A stretch of DNA of 64,000 bases, from assembly GCA_026874595.1 (NCBI GenBank), contig CM049310.1:85411056-85475055 (forward strand), given 5' to 3'. Positions 12,570-24,200 of this stretch are shown here, piece after piece. The notes beneath the pieces are model-generated. The model was not told where the DNA came from. It saw nothing but the letters and a program-made list of their open reading frames with translations, and searched no databases. The translations under genes were made by a program, and so were the position numbers. Numbering within the stretch: position 1 is the first letter of the stretch; the number at the start of each line of letters is the position of its first letter. The stretch is from Sipunculus nudus (taxonomy: Eukaryota; Annelida; Sipuncula; Golfingiida; Sipunculidae).

Positions 12570-12694
12570 AGTGTGTTCATCAGGTAAAACTTTTCTAGCT
12601 TCAGGAACGTTAAGGGTAGATAGGTTACAATGTAGTTATCTTGTACATTTCCATTACTTTGTGTCTGGTCTAAATATGGCCCAGCTCAGACTCT
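12570..12694. repeat. 125-bp direct repeat, right copy
   Basis: Partner of 12191-12316. Its start follows immediately after the SINE and its end continues into unrelated AT-rich DNA. Confidence 0.92.
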
Positions 12695-13872
12695 AATGTC
12701 TATTGAATTTTCCTCTTTACTCTCAACGCTTGTTATAAGATCTTAACTCAATTACCTGTCATCACCAGGTCTTACAGCACAAAAAATGGTAAAAGCCGAC
12801 GGCCACTGACATGCGAAACCATGACTACCATATTTTAGTGTATTAAGCTTGCCTTTATTCTAACCAATATTTATAAATTACGGTGGCTAAATTAAGAGAC
12901 ATGAATTTTTGTATCCTGAGATATTGAAATAACGATCTCGAGAAAATACTTTACCCACTTGTGTTGAAACAACCATTAAGTGCGCAATTGGCGTAAAGCA
13001 AACCTAAAAGGACCCATACTAAAGTATGTTAAAGTAATACAGTCCCTTGAACCTTTTATAAAAAAGTAAGCTAAGAAACTACTGTTGACCGATTAGGACC
13101 TAGGAATTTTTATGTTTAATGTGTCCAAAATCAACCACTATGATAAGGTCTTAATATTCATCAACTTAATAATATTAGTAACATCAAACATACTAAAAAT
13201 ATAGTTAAAATATTAAATAAGATATGATATAAGATACCATAAGATACGATAATTTCATTATAAACTACACTGTAAAAGGTAACAATTATATTATAAACTT
13301 GAACTTAAAAAAAATGCCTCTTTAAACTACGGTTAGCAAAAACTGTGCAAATATTTAAAGAAATATTTTTCGTTTTTTTTCAGTCTTGTTCAACAAATGA
13401 GGCCTTGCAATAATTAACCGTATGACACACGTGCTATGGACATACATTTGACTCGTCCAAGTAGGTTGTCCTTTCATTTGCTTCTATGTGGAGGTAATGC
13501 TTCATCCTTGTACGTTTGTGTGAGTGTCTGGTGTTCTCTCTTTAAGTGAGGATAATTTTCAAGATTCCTTGTGACACCCTTCAGTCTGAGGAATTGTGGT
13601 TATGGTCGGTTCTACTTGTCTCAGCTGTCAAACTTTACAGTAAAACTTTGTAACATTTAAAGGATTTTTTTTTTACATTTCACATGTGCATGCTTACAAA
13701 ATATCCTTATTCCATGAAGTCCTTACCACAAATACACACATGTTTGTGTAATTTTTAAACAATTCTTATCCAACATTTTTGAACGGACTACATTGCCCTT
13801 ATCATTAGATCATTGTATAGTCACGCTGCTGGTGTATTTAAAAGCCCTGGAGCATTATGGCACGATCATTTC
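12695..13872. other. AT-rich non-coding stretch
   Basis: No supported gene. Very AT-rich from 13140 to 13380, with repeated GATA-like words (AAGATATGATATAAGATACC, about 13218-13237). No transposon termini or domains were recognised. Confidence 0.6.
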
Positions 13873-13925
13873 AGATACAGATATATGTATATATATATAC
13901 ATCACGCTTTACATCATTCTATCGC

Positions 13926-13973
<48 letters not shown>

Positions 13974-14069
13974 GTTTATATATATAGATTCTCAGCTTCC
14001 AAAAAGTGGGCAAGCGATCGACTTGCTAAAGTTGCAATAACTTTACATCACGCTTTACATTATTTTATC

Positions 14070-14108
<39 letters not shown>

Positions 14109-14121
14109 TATATATAAATAT

Positions 14122-14199
<78 letters not shown>

Positions 14200-14296
14200 A
14201 TTCTCAACTTCCAAAAAGTGGGAAAGCGATCTGGGAAAGCGATTGACATGCTAAAGCTGCAATAACTTTACATCACGCTTTACATCATTGTATCGC

Positions 14297-14362
<66 letters not shown>

Positions 14363-14522
14363 ATTCTCAACTTCCAAAAAGTGGGAAAGCGATCGACTTG
14401 CTAAAGTTGCAATAAATTTACATTACGCTTTACATCATTTTTTCGCTTTTTAATATATATGTATATATATATATATATAAATATATATATATATATGTAT
14501 TTATATATATATATATATATAT
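13873..14522. repeat. Higher-order (TA)n cluster with conserved spacers
   Basis: Four long (TA)n tracts (about 13930-13985, 14077-14197, 14302-14360, 14453-14522) alternate with copies of a ~95-110-bp spacer (about 13986-14076, 14198-14301, 14361-14452, plus a partial copy at 13890-13930). Spacers share TTCCAAAAAGTGGG, AAGCGATCGACTTGCTAAAG and CATCACGCTTTACATCATT. The third spacer has an internal short duplication of the GGGAAAGCGAT word. It is a tandem array whose unit is spacer plus (TA)n, with TA length varying freely. Confidence 0.9.
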
Positions 14523-15344
14523 AATGAAAGGAGACATTTATTGCCATGGTGATGCCAATTTACAGCATTATAATACAGCAACCTTCCTAACAACCTAGTT
14601 CTTTTTTGTTTGTTTGTACGTGACACCGGCCACGGCGAACAAATTGTTGTTTTATCTTCCTTGACAAGTAACAAGACGTAATTAAGGACGCGCGTTTAAG
14701 GTTTCTAAATGTAACATCCAATTTGTCACAAACTGAAAGCTGCAAAAGAAAAAATTGTAACTGTTACAACATATAATATCATTTGTGTTGATGTGACAGT
14801 CATACTCTAATAAAAGGCATCTGGTTCACCTGATACTTTTACATAGCAGCGTTGGTAATTCCTGTGATATAATAAAAGTTTGTACCAGTGTGTGGAAGTA
14901 GGCTCTTCTTTTACAATTAGTATGCCTCTTGAGTCATATCTTCATGTTTAAGTCTTACAAACAAGTAAAGGTGTGTCCATCTTCACACAAACAATCTTGA
15001 TTCAATGTCTATTTCATGACAAATGAACAAGCCTGCAAGTGTTCGGGCTAAAGTCAAAACTGCCGATCGAATCCAAAGAAATAATATAAACAATGCACTG
15101 TTTATGCGCCGTCTTAACATGAACAAGTATATGCATGGGAGACGGGAAAGGTTAATATTTTAAACAGTTTACACAAGTCATTTGAATGGTTCCATTAATC
15201 ATTAAAAAGACGCCAGAGCGGCTCGTTGAATCAGGGTATTTGAAAGCGAAGCTGTCATAGATTTGGTAGGATGAAGGTGCAATTAAATAAAGTCATATAA
15301 ACGTGTCCTATCATGAGTTTGATACATAGCGATGTATCATTTAG
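14523..15344. other. Non-coding stretch
   Basis: No supported gene and no recognised repeat. AT-rich, with stops throughout. Confidence 0.6.
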
Positions 15345-15489
15345 TAAAATAAGCTAGGGGTAATCAGGACAGTGTACGAATTACCTGACATTAGGTACAC
15401 GCTTGCCTCCGGTATACTGAAATCTATTTAAAATTACCGGGGGTTAAAAGAAATCGGGGTAACCTGAAGACGTTACACCGGAGCTCGAA
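15345..15489. repeat. Palindromic GGTAAYCTGAAA repeat family, locus 2
   Basis: Contains GGGGTAATCAGG, AATTACCTGACATTAGG, ATTACCGGGGGTTAAAAG and a clean right end GGGGTAACCTGAAGACGTTA followed by CACCGG. The right end matches the terminus of the 54084-54536 element (GGGGTAACCTTAAGCC then TTTACACC). No matching left terminus was found nearby, so this copy may be truncated. Confidence 0.6.
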
Positions 15490-16695
15490 TTATGCGACCT
15501 ATGTTCCGTAGTTAGTTGTGTTCCGTTAAAAGAAGCTACACGTTGGGCAAAAAAAAATTGCGGCATAAAAGATGTGAAAATAAGTCACTGATTTTTTTAT
15601 TGTTTCTAATAAGTTCCATGAGAGCGCTTAAATCTAAGGTTTTGGACACTTTTGTTTTTTGCATGTGTACAGAGGCATTGATTGACGTACACTATCATTT
15701 AACACTTTATAAATATTATATTCTGCCATTATATCATGTGTTATTCCAAAGCCTAGGTAGACCAAAACCCTGATGGGTATTACATAAACAAAGGATTTTA
15801 AAGTGTATATGCATTTTAAGTGCTGTTGCAGTAGAAAATGTTTACTACATTTGCATTTGAATGTATTTATTTTCATTTGCATGATCAGTACATTTGCAAT
15901 TGAATATTATAATAAATATTTTTTGTTTGTAATCTAGTTTATAAAATTATATAAAATATAAAGTACTTATACTTGCACTCAAGTACAGACCGCTGTACGT
16001 GTATTAAAGTACATCTAAAACTCTTGTGTTTGTACTTGTACCTGACAAATCCTGAAGCACTTTGACTAATGTAGAGACCCCTGTACTTGACAAAGCGTAT
16101 AATGATTACCCTGAAAATACAACTATATATCTCATTCATGGTGGCAAAACTTGGCCTCCTCTTCTAAATTTGATAAAGATGTGTTCTCAAGAGTCTTTTA
16201 AACTGTACACATATATAGAACCAGCTGATATCAATCTTAATCAAAATGTAGTTTTATTTAGGTACGTAAATTAGAGTGCGCCGGCTTTTCAAACGGTTTT
16301 CGGAATATCAGCGTGAAATTATCACCGCACTGTTTAAAAGCTGAGATGTTTTCTCAATCGGAAGATTTGAAATCCACTTATGTATGATATATAAATTGGC
16401 TTTGCACAAGCTGGAAATAGTAATAAATTGGACTTCGTGAATGTTTGAGGTAAAAATTTTGCACTTATCATAATTTACTGGACACTAAAGTAGTTTTCAA
16501 GGTAACCAATTTATAACTGTCAAAATAAATGTTTGTATCGTTCTTTTTAGTGTAAAAATTGAACCTACACGAATTCAACATTAACTTTGAATATAAGGTA
16601 ATGGGTAAAACATATAATATGATTTTTTACTCATTTATCATCGTTGCCAAATACAGGTGATCAATTTTAAGGGCATAAACCGTCGCCATCTCTAG
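15490..16695. other. Non-coding stretch with clustered GTACTTG words
   Basis: No supported gene. Between about 15962 and 16091 the word GTACTTG and its complement CAAGTAC recur several times; CTCAAGTACAG (15979 onward) and CTGTACTTGAC (16081 onward) form an inverted pair. This may be a tiny inverted-repeat element. The rest is AT-rich and unique. Confidence 0.5.
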
Positions 16696-17501
16696 TGTTA
16701 CGGAACCTAATGGCAACAGATCACGTATGTGTGATGGACATAAATTTTGTGAAGGAGATATAAAAAAGTCAGATTCTGTAACACTAGGCAGCGTGAAATA
16801 TCTAGGGGAATGAATAAAGAAGTCGGTGGTTTTTTGTCAACAAATAACTATAATTTATTCTTAAAACAACCCTAACATTACAATACACTAAATCAATACA
16901 ATTACACAGTATAACAGCGGTATAACAACAGATCAATACAATCACACAGTAAAATAAACAAAGTGCACAGTATCCGGATACCACCACTATCACAACGATA
17001 AGTCCTTTAAAATGTATAAGCCAGCGAAAAGTTCACACGAATTCTCTCGGGGAATAACAGTCCAATGTAAAGCTCCTGCAACAATCCAAAAAGTTAACTT
17101 GAGACAGGCAGCACTAAATTGTAAAGTGTTAGTAATAGTAGAATTCAAGAAATTACTGGATAATCGGACAGGTCCCACAAATTGACATACACGTCCGTTG
17201 GAATATTCTCTCACCTCTTTCCGCTTTAAAACACAGCTCCAAGCCGAGAATTTTCCAATTATCGAACAGTCTAAAGGATCTAACATAATACACAGTAAAC
17301 ACGCGTTACAGGAATCATCTAGAAGAACATCGCTGTGTCTCTACATAGCAGGGTCTACACGTGAGCCCGACCCGGCTCGGCCAGGCGGGAAAGCCCCAAG
17401 CTAGCTTGACAACAAGAATTCAAGCACTGCGGATTAACCTGAGAGTGCAACAACAACACGAGTTACGCCCGTGTCACACAATAAAAAGAGCACCTGTAAC
17501 A
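16696..17501 (-). mobile_element. Solo LTR of the Gmr1-like family, copy A
   Basis: The LTR begins TGTTACGGAACC and ends CACCTGTAACA, so its ends are the inverted hexamers TGTTAC/GTAACA. It is flanked by a perfect 4-bp target duplication, CTAG (16692-16695 and 17502-17505). It is homologous over most of its length to the paired LTRs at 41681-42496 and 47293-48114. No internal domain lies beside it, so it is a solo LTR left by recombination. Read on the minus strand, it lacks the short TATA-containing segment present in copies at 20.9, 39.6 and 42.26 kb: the word AAAACACAGCTCC runs straight into AAGCCGAGAA. This copy may have lost its promoter core. Confidence 0.9.
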
Positions 17502-18540
17502 CTAGTTAAATTAGTAAAAGGCCCAAAAACGTTTGTTTAGTTTTTGCAATAATAATGTTGACATTCAATACACATTTAGTACGCTCCGATCAAGTATATA
17601 ACATCAATATATTTCACAATTATTTGAAGCGTATGTAATTTTATTAATGTCATTTAACGTTTACGTGCATCAATCACATTAATACCAACTTGATATGAAT
17701 TCGTGCTAATGCTGATCAGGTTTCAGGATGCTATGTTGGCATTACGTTGGACATCCTTCGGCCTTACGTTGAATCCACCTTTAAACATGTATGTTATTAA
17801 TTTTTTTACTGGCCATTTTAAATATACTGGCATCAGCATTTATTTTTTTATAGATTAAAATTAAATTTTGCTCTAACCTTTTTTTTTTTTTTTTTTTTTT
17901 TTAGTTTTATGTTACTTGCGCTTCTTCGCATCACTACCACAAACATCACGGCGAACTTTGCCAAATCAGCATAATATACTGTTTCTGGTAGTTTTCGGAT
18001 TCTGAAAATCCTTGTTATCCCCCCCCCCTCCCCCCCCCCCCCCATTCCCCACCACCCCTTTAAGTAGCGCCAGATCGGCCCTCTGATATTATGGCCAGCT
18101 TATTGGCTTGCCAGAGTGCCTGGACATCTAACTCTCGCATTTTAAGGCCCCATAAGGATGCAAATATTTTCGTCATTTTTGACAACGCCTCATTGCTTAC
18201 AAGTATCGTGTCACTTCAAATAAACGCACTAGGTCTTTTAATTAATAAGTGTCTTATCTCTCAAACGACACCTACCATGTGTGTGAAATATTCCGTTATA
18301 ACCCAATATATTCGTATATTGTTCTGCATGTACGGGAGATTTCTGCCTGCGGGCTGCCTGCTGACTGTATGCGGAGATACGGTTATAAAGCGTGGCGTGG
18401 ACTTGCAGGGTGGTTCTAAATTTGGCTTGTGTCACGACTCAGTAGGAGACCCTAACTGAGTCGTGTTTGTCACGGCTATCCTTTAAGGGAAGTGGGGGGG
18501 GGGGGGACTAAGAGGGGTTGATGGGATTTTTTTATTCTGT
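17502..18540. other. Non-coding stretch with homopolymer runs
   Basis: Contains a T-run of about 25 (17878-17902), an interrupted C-run (18018-18043) and a G-run near 18496-18506. A 122-codon frame at 18091-18459 has no recognisable domain, strong composition bias or splice context, and I do not call it a gene. Confidence 0.55.
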
Positions 18541-18700
18541 CCGTGTCACATTTCACCCTGGTAACTGGAAATTGATTTTACTTTATACCCCGGTAATTTG
18601 AAATCGATTTCACAATACACCCCGGTAACTAGAAATCGGTTACACACTACCCATAGGGGTAACTTGAAATAGATTTCAAATCGGCCCCTATGAGTAAGAT
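18541..18700. repeat. Palindromic GGTAAYCTGAAA repeat family, locus 3
   Basis: Four tandem-like, imperfect copies, each CCCCGGTAATTTGAAATCGA-like followed by TTTCA, spaced about 38-45 bp. ATTTCAAATCGGCCCCTA closes the block near 18690. A further degenerate block with GAAATCGATTTCAG lies at about 19058-19150. These form the internal sequence type seen near both ends of the 54084-54536 element. Confidence 0.65.
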
Positions 18701-19197
18701 AAACCTTTCACAACAGTTGTTCTTTTTGTGTTTATTAACTCTAAAATTCATTTACCTTTTTTCTTTTAGATTTCCCAAATAATTTGTGTCTTTTGTTACA
18801 GGTATCTGTTTTATTATGCGCAGGATTTTGCGTGGCATTCTGATTCGTTTCAGGCTCGAGCCCTGGGCGTTGCTATGGGAACCACACTTGTTGAACTATG
18901 GCTTGTAGAGACACAGTGTTCGTTGTAGTCTAGAAGTTTCGGGTCTGTTCATGCGCTATTTTTTGTACCTTTAATGTATGTTAAGTTTTAAATCCGGCTG
19001 TAACATTCTTTAGTTTAGATTGATTGAAGCAGGACTCAAGTGTAAAGACTTTATTTAACCCCCTGGAAATCTGAAATCGATTTCAGTTTCCCCCGTGATA
19101 GGAGGAATCTTAACCTAATTTCAGAACACCCCCGCACTGTTCAGACTACCACCTCGCTGATTTTAACAAATGATATATTCTTGTGCTGTGAAGTCAC
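18701..19197. other. Non-coding stretch ending in another palindromic-repeat block
   Basis: No supported gene. The segment 19058-19150 carries CTGAAATCGATTTCAG (a perfect 16-bp palindrome) and C-rich blocks of the palindromic family; together with 18541-18700 it may mark the two ends of one eroded element of about 600 bp. Confidence 0.45.
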
Positions 19198-19770
19198 GAT
19201 ATATTATGTAATAGTAATAATAGTTCACGTAATCGTGACGATCATAAATTTTTGTTACGGAGACAAAAAAAGTCAGATTGCGCAACACTAGGCAATGTAA
19301 AATGTCTAGAGGAATGAATAAAGAAGTCAGTGGTTTTTTTGTCAACAAATAACTATAATTTATTCTTAGAACAATCCTAACATTACAATACACTAAATCA
19401 ATACAGTTACACAGTATAACAATTATAAAAATGTACAGTACCAGCGTGTCCTGATCCTAGGCTTTGATTTCTGGATACCACCACTGTCACAGCTCAACAA
19501 GAGTCCTTTAACACTAATAATTCTCAGATAATAGTCCGATTAAATCTATCTCAAAGACAGTGTGTTGTAATCCAAAAGTAGAATTCTGGTAATAACCCAA
19601 AAGGCAAACTGGAGACAATTCGTGAAACATCTGTATAAAGTCGTTAGAATATCTGTAAGTGCAACTATCGGTAGGTCCCAAAACTGACTTGTTCACTGGT
19701 ATTTTTCTCTCTTCTGCCGGCTCAAAACACAGCTCTTCTATATTCACGAACAATCCAAAAGGACTATTCG
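19198..19770 (-). mobile_element. Divergent, truncated LTR of the Gmr1-like family, copy B
   Basis: From about 19223 the order of words matches the other LTRs: TTCACGTAATCGTGACGATC, CAACACTAGGCAATG, GAATGAATAAAGAAGTCAG, AACAAATAACTATAATTTAT, then a CAGTTACACAGTATAAC region and CTCAAAACACAGCTC. The first ~25 bases are badly eroded and the end after about 19770 is missing. It is more diverged than the other copies, so it may belong to an older subfamily. No target duplication is visible. Confidence 0.75.
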
Positions 19771-19849
19771 AACTTGAATTAAACTGAGGAAAAATCAAAG
19801 TTTAAATTATTACAAAATCCTATTTTATAAGAAAGCAATGAAAGAAACT

Positions 19850-20359
19850 ACAATAATTCACTACAGTGTTCCAAAATAGTATTTTACTAAAGTATTTTGC
19901 CACATATTTTAACAACAATATTTTATCAAAGTATTTCACCACAATATTTCACTACAGTATTTCACAACAGTATTTCACCACATGATTTTACCACAGTATT
20001 TCAACACAGTATTTTACCACCACATTTCGCCTCAGTAATTCACCTTTATTTCACCACAATATTTCACCAAAGTATTTCACCACATTATTTCAATGCAGTG
20101 TGTCATCACAGTTTTTACCATATAATTTTACCACTGTATTTCAACACAATATTTCACCATAAAATCTGACAACAATCTTTCACCACTCTATTTCACTACA
20201 ATATTTCACTGCATTATGTCACCATAGTATTTCATCACATTATTTTACCCCAGTTTTTCATAACATTATTTTACTACATTATTTCATCTCAATATATAAT
20301 TATAGTATTTCACTTTATTATTTCATTACAGTGTTTCACAACAGTATTTCACCATAGTA
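19850..20359. repeat. Satellite-like array of TATTTCACCACA units, left part
   Basis: More than twenty degenerate copies of a 15-17-bp unit close to CAGTATTTCACCACA, with variants such as ATTTTACCACAG and TTTCAACACAG. The array resumes at 21137 after an LTR inserted inside it. The frame at 19897-20169 is the repeat read as protein. Confidence 0.92.
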
Positions 20360-21136
20360 TGTTACGGAACCTAATATAAACAGATCACGTATGCGTGATG
20401 AACACAAATTCTGAAACGGAGATAAAAAATCAGATTCTGTAACACTAGGCAGCGTGAAATGTCTAGGGGAATGAATAAAGAAGTCAGTGTTTTTTTATAA
20501 CAAATAACTATAATATATTCTTAAAACAACCCTAACATTACAATACACTAAATCAATACAATTATACAGTAAAACAGCGGTATAGCAACAAGTCAATACA
20601 ATCACATAGAAAAAAAGTGTGCACAGTAACTGGATACCAACACCATCACAACGATTAATCCTTTAAATGTAAACTCTCGGAGAATGACAGTCCAGTGAAA
20701 AATTCTTGCAACAACCTAGAAAGTAAACTGAAGTCCAAATGCATTAAATCCAGCAGAAAAACTTTGAAAATCTATAATTTCCGCATTAGTCGGATAAGGT
20801 CCTAGAATCTGACACACGCTTCTGCGTCCGCTGGAATCTGCTCTGCTCTCTCTCTCTCTCTCTCTCTCTCTGCCCTCTAAAACACAGTCCCTTTATATAC
20901 CTTCACACCCCAAGCCGAGATTTTTCCACTTCTCGAACAGTCTATAAGATCTTGCACAACACAGTAAAACACACGTTTCAGTAATTTTCTACACCATACG
21001 TAATCTCGTCCCAAGCCAGCATAACAACAAGAGTTCAACCAGTACGGATAAAACACAGAATGTAATACGCGGCCAGACACGAGTGCAACAACAGGAGTTA
21101 CGCCCGAGTCACATAATAAAAAGAGCACCTGTAACA
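20360..21136 (-). mobile_element. Solo LTR of the Gmr1-like family, copy C
   Basis: Starts TGTTACGGAACC and ends CACCTGTAACA, with a 4-bp target duplication AGTA on both sides (20356-20359 and 21137-21140). It interrupts the TATTTCACCACA satellite, which continues on the right. On the minus strand a TATATAAAG box lies at 20891-20899, shortly before the expected start of transcription. A (CT)n run at about 20847-20871 has expanded in this copy only. No internal retroelement domain is adjacent. Confidence 0.92.
20847..20871. repeat. (CT)n microsatellite within solo LTR C
   Basis: About 12 CT dinucleotides at the place where the other LTR copies have only CTCTCCTCCTTC-like sequence, so it arose inside the LTR after insertion or in its parent. 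Confidence 0.9.
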
Positions 21137-21206
21137 AGTATTTCACCAAAATATTTCACCACATTATTTCACTGCAGTATGTCATTACAGTTTTTCACCA
21201 CATCAT
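21137..21206. repeat. Satellite-like array of TATTTCACCACA units, right part
   Basis: Continuation of the array at 19850-20359 beyond the LTR, with three to four units (AGTATTTCACCAAAATATTT and similar). The junction shows that the satellite predates the LTR. Confidence 0.88.
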
Positions 21207-21265
21207 TTTCCCTCAGGCTAATAGTTTCCCAACGTGTGTATAGATAACGAATGATAACGCAGACT

Positions 21266-24200
21266 GAGTTTTATTTTTAAAATACAGTTGTTCCACTCAA
21301 TATCCGTTGCTATTCCCCATCTATACACGTATTTTTTTGGGAAAATAAAGTAACATTTATCAAGCTTGTGTAGGGACCACCGAGAGCTGTGAGATTTACA
21401 GAAGTAACACCAGACAATATCTTCTACTGCAGAAGATACAGTAGCTAGATAAAGAAAAAAATATACAATAACGACAAAACAATCCGTGTTTATGGATACC
21501 GCGGATTGGGATTGAATCCCTGCGCCCCGAATTCGGCCGTGACAATGTATCCGTAATCCGAAAATGACCGTGTCCCCCTGGCAAATGATCAAGCCATATC
21601 GTGTTATAAAAAAAATAATAAACTTCCGGAATTGTAGTTTTGTACTTATTCCCAGGGCTCTGTCTCCTTTCCGGGCCAATGGTGTAATGTCTTTTATGTT
21701 AACTGCGCTCTGTTTCAGTTCACACCTGTATCACATTTATACTAAGTGAACATTGCTTAGGCCAAAAAAATAAGGTATGGTTGCGGGCAGGCGGTATTTT
21801 ATTTTTCCCCTTTATTGAATGTTTCGATAAATATGTCATATGATCAGGGATAAGCCTGAAAATAACAATTTTATTAGGGCCCCGCTTGACAAGCGGTGCC
21901 CTATAGGGATCACCTGTCAGTCCGTCCTTCCGTCCATCCGTCCTTCCGTACTTCCGTCCTTTCCCAAATTCACAGGGATGATTGGAACCTATAAGGGCTC
22001 CAGACCTATCGGAATACAAACTTGTCGGAATTCCAATATGGCCGCCACAGCAAAATCCCTGATTTTCTTTCGTGCGTGATAACTCAACTACAACAGACTT
22101 CAGTTTTCCCAAATTTACAGGGATGGTTGGTACATTTGAGGGCTCCAGACCTATTGAATTACATACCTGTTGGAATTCCAATATGGCCGCTACAGCCCTT
22201 CGCTGATTTTCTTTCACACGCAATAACTCAACAACAACATACTGCAGCTTTCCCAAGTTCGCAGGGATGATTGGTACCTATGATGGCCCCAGACCTTTCG
22301 AAATACAGACTTGTCGGAATTCCAATATGGCCGCCAAAGGCAAATCCCTGATTTTTTTTTGCGCGCTATAACTCAACAACAACCTCCTGCAGCTTTACCA
22401 AATTCACAGGGATGATTTGAACCTATAAGGGTTCCAGACCTATTGAATTACAGATCTGTCGGAATTTCAATATGGCCGCCACATCCCGATCACTGATTTT
22501 ATTTTGCCCGTGAAAATTCAACAACAACATACTGCAGCCTTCCCTAATTAACAGCAATGATTGGTACCTATGATGGCTCCAGACCTTTCGAAATACAATA
22601 TGGCCGCCAAAGGCAAATCCCTGATTTTCTTTCGCGCGCGATAACTCAACAACAACCTACTGCAGCTTTTCCAAATTCTCAGGGATGATTTGAACCTATA
22701 TGGGCTCCAGACCTATTGAATAACAGACTTGTCTGAATACCAATATGGCCGCCACAGCCTGATCGCTGATTTTCTTTCGCGCGCTATAACTCAACAACAA
22801 CCTCCTGCAGCTTTCCAAAATTTACAGGGATGGTCGGTACATATGAGGGCTCCAGAACTATTGAATTACAGACCTGTTGGAATTCCAATATGGCTGCCAC
22901 AGTCCGATCACTAATTTTCTTTCGCACGCGATTACTTAAAAACAACATTACTGAAGCTTTCTCAATTAAACAGGGATCATTGGTGCCAATGAGGGCTCCA
23001 GACCTCTTGAATTACAGAATTGCTCAAAATCAAATATGGCTAACAGACTACATTCAGTGATTTTCTATTGCACATTTTTTCAGACATATCTTCTTTAATA
23101 TCATTTGATTCAGTAGTATTTCTCCCTCATGCATATTGATAAATAAGTGTTTCTGTTTGTCATACTTTTTTCAAATTTTACTTGTTTTTTCACCCATATG
23201 TAAACTAGACCAGCACTAGCGGAAGCGCGGGGCCCTCTGAGGACCATTGTCCGACCACATTTAGTTTGTAAGCAGGTGAAAGCACTACATAAATTGCATT
23301 ATTCATCTTCTTGAAAGATAAAAATAAAAAAAAATGTTGATAGGGGGGTTAAATTGACGCGGGCAGTGCCTGAGGACCATACCTTTTGTGATAGGGTGTG
23401 TGAGTGTGTTTGCGTGTGTGTGTTTGTTAACAACATAACTCACGCAATCTCGGAATTTCGGAGAAGGGCTAAGGATTTATCGAGTAGATTTTGGTGTGGA
23501 TCCGGCACATAACTGGATTCAGGAACATCATCAAGGAATCCTAACAAATGTAGAGTCACTTATGCACGAATGAGCCTAGAAATATGGGCTGGATACGTGA
23601 ATAGCACGTCTTGGAGAATCTACTGTTCGTCACACGAAAAAGTCGGAGTTAGCAACCGCTGCTTCTTCACTTGTCTGTAATAATACACTGATCCCAGTTG
23701 AAAGGTTCATCACCACGACAAAAGGGTTCATTACCATGACAATGCATGCAGCTCACGGCACAATTAAGTAACTAATCTCTCCAGTGGACCACATTCTGTC
23801 AGAGCCCCTGATGCCGCGTCCAGCCTCCGGAAACATGACAGATATAAAGAGTACACAATGAACGGACGCCGTCAGCTAGTCTCCGCTGATCTGTTCATCT
23901 TTCTTTCTTAAACTTTTTGTCCAACGTTTGTGTTGATATGCTGATATGCAAACAATACGTCTTGTACCCAATCCCTCGTATTTAATGAAGTCATTCCTAG
24001 TACTTGGTCGTTTGATTGACAACTGATTCTTATGGCCATAACGATGCACCGTAAATATTTATAAGTATTCTGGGTCATGCCTAGCGTCCACGAATGGCAA
24101 CCCCCATACCCTGATGACTTACCGGGCTAAAAGATAACCTGCCTATAATCCCCGGGGCGAGGCCATCGCCACAAACTGCATTGTTATGAGCATGGCTACA

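Noticed and set aside
21218-21679. 153-codon minus-strand frame
   Set aside because: It lies in array unit 1; the corresponding positions in units 2-5 are broken by stops and shifts, and no domain is recognised.
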